Part shown: positions 57,427 through 64,000 of the stretch, piece after piece | How positions within the stretch are numbered: position 1 is the stretch's first letter | Layout: each line of letters begins with the position of its first letter | DNA from: Agromyces cavernae | GTDB taxonomy: Bacteria > Actinomycetota > Actinomycetes > Actinomycetales > Microbacteriaceae | Assembly (NCBI RefSeq): GCF_021044935.1 | Contig: NZ_JAJNMP010000001.1 | Location: forward strand, 992,001-1,056,000 | Direction: 5' to 3' | DNA: 64,000 nt | Position numbers and translations under genes: made by a program | Notes under the pieces: generated by a model | Seen by the model: only the letters and a program-made list of their open reading frames with translations | Told to the model about the DNA's origin: nothing | Databases searched by the model: none

Positions 57427-58197
57427 CTACCGCACGACCTCGGGGGTCTCGAAGCGCTCGACGAGCTGGGCGGCGAGCGACGGGGCGAACGCGTTCGCCC
57501 ACACCCGATAGCCGTGGTCGTTCGGATGGAACAGGTCGATCGCGAACTGGGTCAGGATGCCGGGGATGCCCTGGTGCTTCGTCTCGGCGTGCAGCGGCAC
57601 GACGGTCAGCCCGTGTTCGGCCGCCACGCGCCGCACGATGCCGTTGGCCACCGCGACCTTGCGCTCGTTCCTCGGGAAGTAGAAGTAGGGCAGGTCGGCC
57701 ACGAGTGCGTGGGACGGCAGCGCGGCGAAGATCTCGCGGATGCCGCGCTCGAATGCCACCGGATCCCACAACGCGATGTCGTTCGCCCCGATCGCGACCG
57801 TGACGATGTCGGGCTCGAGCTTCACGAAGCGCGGGAGCTGGTCGCGCACCGCGAGCTCGACCGTCGCCCCCGAGACGCTGAGGTTGACGACCCGCAGCGT
57901 TCGTCCGGTCACCGCGCGGATCTCATCGGCGAGCACTCCGACATAACTGCGGTTCGGGAGGCTCGCGCCGATGCCCTGCGCCGCGCTGTCGCCGATGGCG
58001 ACGTAGAGCAGGTCGCCCTTCTCCTTCGCGTGGTCGCGCCACCACTTCGAGTGCACTGGCAGCGTCTCGTTCAGCACGAGCGAGTTCGCCGTGAGCCGTG
58101 CTCGGAAGCGTCGCCATGCGGCGACGCCGACGGCGCCGAGTGCGGCCACCGCCAGCAGGACCACGACCACCCGAGCGATTCGCCTCGACTGCACCAC
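57427..58197 (-). CDS. SGNH/GDSL hydrolase, membrane-anchored
   Basis: 256 residues from GTG 58197; TAGCTT seven bases before supports this start over a long extension that runs back through the tRNA-Ser gene. One helix (VVVVLLAVAALGAVGVAAW) then the hydrolase: block I AIGDSAAQGIGA (Ser), Gly in NLSVSGATVE, block III AIGANDIALWDP, and FHPNDHGY (Asp-x-x-His equivalent). An extracytoplasmic esterase or lipase; substrate unknown. Confidence 0.88.
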   Translation of the reverse strand: MVQSRRIARVVVVLLAVAALGAVGVAAWRRFRARLTANSLVLNETLPVHSKWWRDHAKEKGDLLYVAIGDSAAQGIGASLPNRSYVGVLADEIRAVTGRTLRVVNLSVSGATVELAVRDQLPRFVKLEPDIVTVAIGANDIALWDPVAFERGIREIFAALPSHALVADLPYFYFPRNERKVAVANGIVRRVAAEHGLTVVPLHAETKHQGIPGILTQFAIDLFHPNDHGYRVWANAFAPSLAAQLVERFETPEVVR

Positions 58198-58296
58198 GAC
58201 GCCGAAGCTATGAGAGCTCGCTGAAAGTCCGCTGAACGGGGGCGGGGACATCCGCTCGTTTTGGTGGTCTGGGCGTCGTCGTCTAAGATCGTCCTC

Positions 58297-58386
58297 GGTA
58301 CCGTGTCCGAGCGGCCGAAGGTGCAACTCTCGAAAAGTTGTGTGCGTGAAAGCGCACCGTGGGTTCAAATCCCACCGGTACCGCCA
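58297..58386 (+). tRNA. tRNA-Ser (CGA)
   Basis: Acceptor GGTACCG with CGGTACC, long variable arm (GTGCG...CGCAC), anticodon stem CAACT/AGTTG with loop CTCGAAA giving CGA. CCA is encoded (58384-58386). Confidence 0.95.
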
Positions 58387-58390
58387 CCAG

Positions 58391-58419
58391 AACCCCGCGA
58401 TCATGCCGATCGCGGGGTT
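58391..58419 (+). terminator. Terminator after tRNA-Ser
   Basis: 12-bp stem AACCCCGCGATC / GATCGCGGGGTT with loop ATGCC, followed by CTTCGTTTCG. Confidence 0.85.
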
Positions 58420-58444
58420 CTTCGTTTCGTGGAAGGATCGCGGA

Positions 58445-58984
58445 ATGCAGCGACCCGTGGAGCTCGACGGCGGCCTCGTCGTGCGCGAGCTCGCCAGGGG
58501 CGACGGCGCGGCGCTCGCCGAGGCGTACCTGCGCAATCGCGAGCATCTCGCGCCGTGGGAGCCGTCCCGCACGGCCACGTTCTTCACCGCTGAGTGGCAG
58601 GAGAGCGAGGTCGAGGCCGCACTGCAGCGGCTCGAGGCCGGCAGCGCCCTGCCCCTGGTCATCGTCGACGGCGATGAGATCGTCGGACGCGTGAACCTCT
58701 CGGACATCGTGCGCGGTGTGTTCCTCAATGCCAACCTCGGCTACTGGGTCGACGTCCGATACACCGGCCGGGGGCTCGCCACGACCGCCGTCGGCGTCGC
58801 CGTGCACGCGGCCCGCGGTCTCGGCCTGCACCGTGTACAGGCCGGCACCCTCGTGCACAATCGCGCCTCGCAGGTCGTGCTCGAACGCAACGGCTTCGAG
58901 CGATTCGGTCTCGCCAGACGCTACCTGCGCATCGCGGGGGAGTGGCAGGACCACGTGCTGTTCGAACGGCTCCTCGAGGACTGA
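58445..58984 (+). CDS. Ribosomal-protein-type N-acetyltransferase (RimJ/RimL-like GNAT)
   Basis: 179 residues from ATG 58445; longer frames would start inside the tRNA. Typical parts: VRELARGDGAALAEAYLRNREHLAPWEP, LGYWVDVRYTGRGLATTAVGVAVHAA (acetyl-CoA loop), GLHRVQAGTLVHNRASQVVLERNGF. Acetylates an amino terminus or small amine; target unknown. Confidence 0.9.
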   Translation: MQRPVELDGGLVVRELARGDGAALAEAYLRNREHLAPWEPSRTATFFTAEWQESEVEAALQRLEAGSALPLVIVDGDEIVGRVNLSDIVRGVFLNANLGYWVDVRYTGRGLATTAVGVAVHAARGLGLHRVQAGTLVHNRASQVVLERNGFERFGLARRYLRIAGEWQDHVLFERLLED

Positions 58985-59098
58985 CCCGGCGCAGTCGTGC
59001 GTCGAGCGAGGCGGGTGCCCCGCGCCATCGCGGCGAGTCGGGGTGTTACCGTTGACGCAGGCAGCCGCACGGCGCCGCCAGACGTCGGAGGTGATCGC

Positions 59099-59392
59099 GT
59101 GATCGAACTCGTCACCGAGTTCCTCCGCTTCACCCAGGCATCGTTCGAACTCGCGGTGGCGTCGAACGCGCACCTCGCCGTGCTCCTGCTGGGCGTCGTG
59201 GGCGCGGCCGCCGTCGCGGTCATCGTGACCACCTGCCGTGCGCTTCCCGCCCTCGTCGCCGCCGATTCCAGCGACGCCTCGACCCGGTTCCGCCAGACGG
59301 CAGATCCGTGGCGACTGCTCGCGCAGAGCGACCCCGACGCGCCGGGGCGCCCCCGCCCGAGGGCGCCGGGCCGCGGCATCCCGGCCGCGTAG
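59099..59392 (+). CDS. DUF6412-like small membrane protein
   Basis: 97 residues from GTG 59099 with a near-perfect GGAGGTGAT ribosome-binding site. One helix (HLAVLLLGVVGAAAVAVIVT) then a polar, arginine/proline-rich tail. I recall DUF6412 genes preceding YidC genes in Microbacteriaceae, and this one does. Role unknown, perhaps membrane insertion. Confidence 0.65.
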   Translation: MIELVTEFLRFTQASFELAVASNAHLAVLLLGVVGAAAVAVIVTTCRALPALVAADSSDASTRFRQTADPWRLLAQSDPDAPGRPRPRAPGRGIPAA

Positions 59393-59503
59393 CGACATCC
59401 GACCGTCATCGATGCCTCCCGTCGCGGAGGCTCGTCGGTCGACGCATCTCCCCTCGCGGCCAGACGGATCCCGCATCCCTCGACGCAAGGAACACCTCAC
59501 CCC

Positions 59504-60295
59504 ATGGACCTCTACGCCTTCCCGCCCATCGCCGCAGTCCTCGACGGCGCCCACGCCGTGCTCATGGGTCTCGCCGACCTGCTCGAACCGCTCGTCGGCG
59601 TCACGAGCGCGGCGGCCGCCGTCGTGCTCGTCACGCTGCTCGTGCGCGCCGCCCTCATCCCCGTCGGCGTCTCGCAGGCGAAGGCCGAGCGCACCCGCGC
59701 GCGGCTCGCGCCACAGCTCGCCGCACTGCAGCGCAAGCACCAGAAGAATCCCGACCGCCTGCAGCGGGAGATGATGTCGCTGTACCAGTCCGAAGGCACC
59801 ACTCCGCTCGCCGGGTGCCTGCCGATGCTCATCCAGGCACCGGTCGTCGGCATCATCTACGCGCTCTTCATCCTGCCCACGATCGCGGGGCACCCGAACG
59901 ACCTGCTCACGCACACGCTCTTCGGCGTGCCGCTGGGGTCGAGCCTCGCCGGCTCGATCGTTGCAGGCACCGTCACGCCCGACGTGCTGCTCGTCTTCGG
60001 CGCCGTCGTCGTGATGATCGCCGCGGTCGGCGAGGTGACGCGCCGCGTGTTCCGGCCGCAGGCGACCGTCGCGCCGGCCGCCACGACCGGCTCCCGCGCC
60101 GGGGCACCCGCTTCGCCGTTCGAGAACCCGACCGCGGTGCGGCTCCTGGGCCTGGCGCAGTTCATCACCGCCGTCATCGCGGTGTTCGTGCCGCTCGCGG
60201 CGGGCCTCTACCTGCTCGTCACGGTCGCGTGGACGCTCGGCCAGCGGATGCTGCTGCGCCGTGTCTACCCGTTGCCGGCGCCGAGCGCGGCGTGA
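59504..60295 (+). CDS. yidC: YidC/Oxa1-family membrane protein insertase
   Basis: 263 residues from ATG 59504. Five hydrophobic helices; LVRAALIPVGVSQAKAERTRARLAPQLAALQRKHQKNP and MSLYQSEGTTPLAGCLPMLIQAPVVGIIYALF are the conserved Oxa1 parts. Shorter than the main actinobacterial YidC and lacking rnpA/rpmH neighbours, so probably a second paralogue. Confidence 0.9.
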   Translation: MDLYAFPPIAAVLDGAHAVLMGLADLLEPLVGVTSAAAAVVLVTLLVRAALIPVGVSQAKAERTRARLAPQLAALQRKHQKNPDRLQREMMSLYQSEGTTPLAGCLPMLIQAPVVGIIYALFILPTIAGHPNDLLTHTLFGVPLGSSLAGSIVAGTVTPDVLLVFGAVVVMIAAVGEVTRRVFRPQATVAPAATTGSRAGAPASPFENPTAVRLLGLAQFITAVIAVFVPLAAGLYLLVTVAWTLGQRMLLRRVYPLPAPSAA

Positions 60296-60387
60296 CGCCC
60301 GGTGCCGACCGCGTCGCCGACACGCTCGCAGGTACTTGCCAGCGCTCACTCAGAGTGCTTGAGTTCTGCTACCTGAACGAAGGAGCA

Positions 60388-60663
60388 ATGATGGGTTTCC
60401 TCGCGTTTCTGATCCTCGGCCTCATCGCCGGCGCCATCGCAAAGCTCATCCTGCCTGGCAAGCAGGCGGGCGGGTGGTTCGTCACCCTGCTGCTCGGCGT
60501 CGTGGGCGCCATGCTCGGGGGCTGGATCGGCGGCCTCATCTTCGGTCGCGGACTCACCGAGTTCTGGGATCTCGGCACCTGGCTCCTGGCGATCGCCGGC
60601 GCCATCATCGTGCTGCTGATCTGGGGTCTCATCACCCGCGGAAGCCGGAGCAAGAGCGCCTGA
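60388..60663 (+). CDS. GlsB/YeaQ/YmgE stress membrane protein
   Basis: 91 residues from ATG 60388, with AAGGAG upstream. Glycine-rich helices GFLAFLILGLIAGAIAKLI, then GGWFVTLLLGVVGAMLGGWIGG and a third, which is the transglycosylase-associated (Tgl_assoc) pattern. Membrane stress protein of unknown mechanism. Confidence 0.92.
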   Translation: MMGFLAFLILGLIAGAIAKLILPGKQAGGWFVTLLLGVVGAMLGGWIGGLIFGRGLTEFWDLGTWLLAIAGAIIVLLIWGLITRGSRSKSA

Positions 60664-60699
60664 TCGTCAGCGCGTGACGCGACGCATCGTCGCGTCGCG

Positions 60700-61437
60700 T
60701 CACGCGTCGGCGAGTTCGACGAACCGGCGCAGCAGTCGTTGCGGTTCGGTGACGGATGCCGCGGCGAGACGTTCGCTGACCTCGCGAAGCTCGCTCGCCG
60801 GAAAGTATCCGTGGTGCCGGTACACCTCGGCACGGGCGATGAAGTCCGTGGTCGACACCTCGGGGTGGAACTGCGTGGCGTACACGTGCGCGCCCGCGCG
60901 ATAGATCTGCACGGGACAGGCTGCCGACGAGGCGAGCAGCACGGCGCCGTCGGGGAGGCGGTCGGTGGCCTCCTTATGGCCGACGAGCGCGTCGAACCGA
61001 TCGGGCAGCATCCCGACGAGGGGGTCGTTGCGACCCTCGGGCGTCAGCGTGATCTCGACCGCGGCGGTATCTTCACCGTGCAGCGTGCCGACCGTGCCAC
61101 CGAGCACCAGCGTCAGCACGCCGATGCCGTAGCACGTGAAGAGCAGTGGGAGGTCGGCATCGAGCGCGCGCTCGGCCAGTTGTGCGAGCTCGGCCTCGAC
61201 GCGACGCTGCACGGGGTGCTTGCGGTCCTCGGCGGTCGTCACGTTGTACGGGCTGCCGCCCACGACGATGCCGGCGAACGCGGCGGGCTCGACCGTGTCG
61301 AGCGGGTCGATGTCGAGGCGCAGGTGTTCGAGCCGCGCGGCGTCGAGTCCGCTCGCCCGCCGCACGGATTCGTACTCGGGGCCGACGGCCTCGACCTCGG
61401 GCCGCGCCGAGATGAAGAGGAAGGGTCTCGCGCTCAT
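60700..61437 (-). CDS. Class I glutamine amidotransferase-like protein
   Basis: 245 residues from ATG 61437, overlapping the previous gene by four bases. Catalytic Cys in LLFTCYGIGVLTL and His/Glu in YATQFHPEVS; GIVVGGSPYNVT is the oxyanion loop. Resembles GMP-synthase-like amidotransferases acting on free metabolites (GuaA-like or gamma-glutamyl hydrolases). Confidence 0.88.
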   Translation of the reverse strand: MSARPFLFISARPEVEAVGPEYESVRRASGLDAARLEHLRLDIDPLDTVEPAAFAGIVVGGSPYNVTTAEDRKHPVQRRVEAELAQLAERALDADLPLLFTCYGIGVLTLVLGGTVGTLHGEDTAAVEITLTPEGRNDPLVGMLPDRFDALVGHKEATDRLPDGAVLLASSAACPVQIYRAGAHVYATQFHPEVSTTDFIARAEVYRHHGYFPASELREVSERLAAASVTEPQRLLRRFVELADA

Positions 61438-62138
61438 CGGCCCCTCCGACGCGAGCGAGCGCGGCTCGCACGTTTCGCGGCGGCCTGCTGCGCGGTCGTG
61501 CGCTGCGCGGTCGCGCGCTTCGCGGCCCGGGTGGCCTTGGGGTTCGCAGCCGGCGCCTCGTCGGTCGCTCCCCGCGAGCTGCGCGCCGTGCGCCCACGCA
61601 CGACTGCCACGAACTCCTGGATGTCGTCATCGTCGCGCTCGACGCGCCACACCAGCGCGATGCGCGTGGTCGGGGCATCCGACAGCGGAATCGCGACCAC
61701 GTCCTTGCGGTGGTGCAGCCGCGCGACCCCGTGCGGCAGCACTGCGTAGCCGGTGCCGGCGGCGACGAGCTCGACCGTCATCGCAGCGTCGGGTTGAACC
61801 GGCGCGAGCGGCTCGCCGTGCAGGTCGGCGACCGTGAGCGCCGCCCGGTCGGCGAGCGGGTGCTCGCGGGGCAGGACGGCGACAGGGGTCTCCTCCCACA
61901 GCGGAACGACGTTCAGGCCCTCGGTCTCGATCGGGAGTCGCACGAATGCGAGGTCGACGTCGCCGGTCGCGATCCCGTCGGCCTGCTCGTGCTGCTCGAC
62001 GCGCGCGGCCTCGAGCGGCAGGTCGGCGCGTCGTTCGCCCCACGCGCGCAACCACTTCGCGGGGTTCACCCCCGCGACGTAGCGGAGCCTCAGCGGCACG
62101 GTCCCCCCAAGGTCGTCAGTGCCGCCGATCGGCGGCAC
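61434..62138 (-). CDS. LysR substrate-binding-domain protein without DNA-binding domain
   Basis: 234 residues from GTG 62138 (GTG 62099, preceded by GGGGGGA, is the other candidate). The sequence LRLRYVAGVNP...VDLAFVRLPI...VAVLPREHPLA...AAGTGYAVLPHG is a LysR effector-binding domain. The usual N-terminal helix-turn-helix is absent, and the last 60 residues are alanine/arginine-rich (KRASRARSRRRGR), perhaps binding DNA non-specifically. It diverges from the DUF5997 gene, a pairing I recall from related genomes. Confidence 0.82.
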   Translation of the reverse strand: MPPIGGTDDLGGTVPLRLRYVAGVNPAKWLRAWGERRADLPLEAARVEQHEQADGIATGDVDLAFVRLPIETEGLNVVPLWEETPVAVLPREHPLADRAALTVADLHGEPLAPVQPDAAMTVELVAAGTGYAVLPHGVARLHHRKDVVAIPLSDAPTTRIALVWRVERDDDDIQEFVAVVRGRTARSSRGATDEAPAANPKATRAAKRATAQRTTAQQAAAKRASRARSRRRGR

Positions 62139-62154
62139 CTCCGAGGGTATCGGC

Positions 62155-62160
62155 TACGGT
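62155..62160 (+). promoter_or_regulatory. -10 box TACGGT for the DUF5997 gene
   Basis: TACGGT ends six bases before GTG 62167, matching the leaderless pattern seen at many other starts here. Confidence 0.55.
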
Positions 62161-62166
62161 GTGAGG

Positions 62167-62583
62167 GTGAGCCAGTCCCAGTCGATGAAGCCCGAAACCG
62201 CCGCCAAGAAGCTCGGCATCCTGCTCGAGGCCGCGCCCGCGGAGTTCCGGTCGGGTGTCGTCACACGTGACGAGCTCAACTCCCTCCAGGCCGACCCGCC
62301 CGAGTGGCTGCAGGTGCTGCGTCGCGAGGGGCCGCACCCGCGCACGGTCGTGGCCGCGAAGCTCGGCGTCTCGAACTCGGGGCTCGCCCGCGCCGGCATC
62401 GACGAACCGCTCACGACCGCCGAGATCAAGGCGCTCCTCGCCGCACCGCCGGCCTGGCTCGTGCAGGAGCGTGCGACGCAGGCCGCCGTTCGCGCCGAGA
62501 AGGTACGCGTCGCCGAGCGCGACAAGGAGCGCGCCGCTCGCGGCCGCGAGTCGGGCGGCGGCGGGGGCGGCGCGGGGATCTGA
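62167..62583 (+). CDS. DUF5997 family protein
   Basis: 138 residues from GTG 62167. Motifs KKLGILLEAAPAEFRSGVVTRDELN, PPEWLQVLRREGPHPRTVVAAKLGVSNSGLARAGI and PPAWLVQERA fit the family as I know it. The middle looks like a helix-turn-helix. Basic tail with glycine run. Function unknown. Confidence 0.82.
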   Translation: MSQSQSMKPETAAKKLGILLEAAPAEFRSGVVTRDELNSLQADPPEWLQVLRREGPHPRTVVAAKLGVSNSGLARAGIDEPLTTAEIKALLAAPPAWLVQERATQAAVRAEKVRVAERDKERAARGRESGGGGGGAGI

Positions 62584-62588
62584 GGCCT

Positions 62589-62678
62589 CGCGCTTCGCCC
62601 TCCTCGGCCGGCGGCGTACGCGCTTCGCGCTACTCGGCCGGCGGCGTACGCGCTTCGCGCTACTCGGCCGGCGGTGTG
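62589..62678. repeat. Three 30-bp tandem units between converging genes
   Basis: Units start at 62589, 62619 and 62649 (CGCGCTTCGCGCTACTCGGC and so on); the third is less perfect at its end and contains the stop of the esterase gene. Confidence 0.85.
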
Positions 62679-63331
62679 GTCGGACGGCCGTCGGCGGCGA
62701 GGTGCTTCGCGATGAACGCCGCCGCGTCGCTCAGCTCGATCTCGGCGATCGAGTGCGCGAGACCCTCGTAGGTGCGCTGGTCGAGGTCGGCGTGCGTCGG
62801 CAGCCACTCGATCGTGTGCGAGATGGATGTCTCGGCGATGACCCCGTCGACGGTTCCGCGCCCCCAGAACACGGGCGGTGCGAGCTGCGCCATCCGTGCG
62901 TCGCCCGGGCGCTCGCCGGGCAACGCGAAGCCCGAGAGGCTCACCGCGAACGCGAACCGGTCGGGGTCGCGCCGCAGGAGCTCGATCGCCATCGCCCCGC
63001 CCTGCGAGAAGCCGAGCAAGCCGATCGTCGAGTGTTCGGGCACGGCGCGGTCGAGCCACTCGAAGATCGCATCGGTCGATGCGGCGGCGGCCTCGAGCGC
63101 CTGCTCGGGGCCCTGCGCGAGCAGCGGGAACCACGCATACCCGTAGCCGGTGAAGGTGGGGGCGCGCAACGAGGCCACCGCGGGCTCGAGCGGCAGATAC
63201 GGAGTGAGCCCGAACAGGTCGCCTTCGTTCGAGTTGAAGCCGTGCAGGAGCACCAGCAGGGGGCGTCCCGCCCGGTCGGCCTCCGAGGCGGACCAGAGCA
63301 CGGCCTCGTCGTCGATCTGTACGGCGGTCAT
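62660..63331 (-). CDS. Phospholipase/carboxylesterase-family alpha/beta hydrolase
   Basis: 223 residues from ATG 63331; TAGCGT seven bases before. HGFNSNEGD gives the oxyanion part, GFSQGG the nucleophile Ser, GTVDGVI the Asp and a late HSIAEIE the His region. Esterase acting on small acyl esters or lysophospholipids. A much longer antisense frame upstream is ignored because it runs through the NUDIX gene. Confidence 0.88.
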   Translation of the reverse strand: MTAVQIDDEAVLWSASEADRAGRPLLVLLHGFNSNEGDLFGLTPYLPLEPAVASLRAPTFTGYGYAWFPLLAQGPEQALEAAAASTDAIFEWLDRAVPEHSTIGLLGFSQGGAMAIELLRRDPDRFAFAVSLSGFALPGERPGDARMAQLAPPVFWGRGTVDGVIAETSISHTIEWLPTHADLDQRTYEGLAHSIAEIELSDAAAFIAKHLAADGRPTTPPAE

Positions 63332-63367
63332 GGGGTCAACGCTATCGCGGTGGGGCAGAATCGAGTC

Positions 63368-63949
63368 ATGAGCGTGCGAACCCCCGATCCCGACTGGAAT
63401 CCCGACGACGAGCCCGTCGTGCGGCCGCCGGCGAACCCGGGATGGCTCAGCGACCTCGAGCTCGCCGAGGTGCGCGGGCGCCTGCCGCTGCTGTATGTCG
63501 AGGCCGTGCCCGTGCGGGTCGACGGGCTCGGCCAGGTCACCGAGGTGGGGGTGCTGCTGCGCGCGAACGCCGTCGGCGAGATGACCCGCACGATCGTGTC
63601 GGGCCGCGTGATGTACGGCGAGACCGTGCGCGACGCGTTGTTCCGTCACCTCGAGAAGGACCTGGGGCCGATGGCGTTCCCCCTGCTGCCGGCGAGCCCC
63701 GTTCCATTCATGGTGGCCGAGTACTTCCCGCTGCCGGGCATCTCGCCGTTCACCGACGAACGCCAGCACGCCGTCTCGCTCGCGTTCGTGGTGCCGGTCA
63801 CCGGCACGTGCGAACCGCGCCAGGATGCGCTCGAGGTGACGTGGATGACCCCCGCGGAAGCGGTGACCGACACGGTCGACGCCGAGCTCGAGGGCGGGCG
63901 CGGCACGCTCGTGAAGCAGGCTCTCGCGTCGGTGGGCGCGCTGCCCTGA
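63368..63949 (+). CDS. NUDIX-like (DUF4916) hydrolase family protein
   Basis: 193 residues from ATG 63368. The segment MYGETVRDALFRHLEKDLGP occupies the NUDIX-box position, but the full G-x5-E-x7-R-E-U-x-E-E signature is not kept (RHLEKDLG), so catalysis is uncertain. VLLRANAVGEMTRTIVSGRVM and FTDERQHAVSLAFVVPV are as in the DUF4916 group. Diverges from the esterase gene. Confidence 0.8.
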   Translation: MSVRTPDPDWNPDDEPVVRPPANPGWLSDLELAEVRGRLPLLYVEAVPVRVDGLGQVTEVGVLLRANAVGEMTRTIVSGRVMYGETVRDALFRHLEKDLGPMAFPLLPASPVPFMVAEYFPLPGISPFTDERQHAVSLAFVVPVTGTCEPRQDALEVTWMTPAEAVTDTVDAELEGGRGTLVKQALASVGALP

Positions 63950-63952
63950 CAT

Positions 63953-63988
63953 CGGTCGAGTAGCGACGCAGGCTCCGCTACTCGACCG
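63953..63988. repeat. Short copy of the dispersed inverted repeat
   Basis: 13-bp perfect arms CGGTCGAGTAGCG and CGCTACTCGACCG, 10-base loop. Lacks the inner TCGAGACC arms. A likely terminator for the NUDIX gene. Confidence 0.85.
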
Positions 63989-64000
63989 GCGACACGCGCT

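Noticed and set aside
57427..58734. 435-residue version of the SGNH hydrolase
   Set aside because: The extra N-terminus is antisense to tRNA-Ser and the next gene; the GTG at 58197 has a good -10 box.
58283..60349. 688-residue minus-strand frame
   Set aside because: Runs through tRNA-Ser, two acetyltransferase/membrane genes and yidC in antisense.
62660..63952. 430-residue version of the esterase
   Set aside because: The added part is antisense to the NUDIX-like gene; ATG 63331 begins the recognised fold.

Overview
This window looks like chromosome from a high-GC actinobacterium of the family Microbacteriaceae (Agromyces is my best but weak genus guess). The evidence is the very GC-rich third codon positions, the order tilS–hpt–ftsH–folE–folP–folB–folK–DUF3180–PH–PH–DUF2520–panC–lysS, and many starts that look leaderless, with a TAnnnT box 6-7 bases before the start codon. 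No species can be named from the sequence alone.

Layout. (1) Bases 1-9186 hold a tightly packed set of three very large genes: the C-terminal part of a beta-rich protein that resembles DUF6603 proteins, a 1210-residue protein with fibronectin-III-like modules, and a 978-residue phospholipase-D-superfamily protein. (2) Bases 9200-26092 are an integrated mobilizable element of about 16.9 kb. It lies between a 40-bp duplicated tRNA-Phe 3' end and the intact tRNA-Phe gene, and carries a tyrosine integrase, an excisionase-like protein and a MobF relaxase-helicase, but no visible conjugation apparatus. Its GC is lower than the flanks. Its cargo looks like phage defence: a fused AAA-ATPase/TOPRIM protein resembling PARIS (AriA+AriB), an Mrr-like nuclease fused to a NACHT ATPase, three proteins ending in an R-x4-H HEPN-like motif, a DUF4145-like protein and small membrane proteins. 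(3) Bases 26050-26384 hold tRNA-Phe, tRNA-Asp and tRNA-Glu. (4) Bases 26608-29251 encode two paralogous secreted peptidoglycan hydrolases (M23 and NlpC/P60). (5) Bases 29314-42686 are housekeeping: pyrophosphatase, tRNA-Ile lysidine synthase, hypoxanthine phosphoribosyltransferase, FtsH, the folate pathway, PH-domain membrane proteins, pantothenate synthase and lysyl-tRNA synthetase. (6) Bases 42723-51342 are a mixed region: two tiny membrane proteins, a Vsr-like DUF559 gene between 79-bp inverted repeats, cardiolipin synthase, an M14 carboxypeptidase, a pirin, a lipoprotein, and an XRE/DUF2975 pair. (7) Bases 51543-63949 are clpC, acetyltransferases, radA, an SGNH hydrolase, tRNA-Ser(CGA), yidC, and conserved actinobacterial genes up to a NUDIX-like protein.

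How parts work together. The folate genes form one overlapping operon leading from GTP to the pterin-pABA product, followed by coenzyme A precursor and translation genes. The integrase, excisionase and relaxase sit under promoters sharing a 13-bp repeated motif, and integrase arm-like direct repeats lie near both ends of the element, so excision and mobilization appear co-regulated. A dispersed inverted-repeat family (core GGTCGAGTAGCG) sits between genes, provides the lysS stop codon, and has apparently entered the reading frames of tilS and folP.

The items I would check first are the element as a HEPN-rich defence carrier, the DUF559 gene bounded by long inverted repeats, and the repeats inside tilS and folP.
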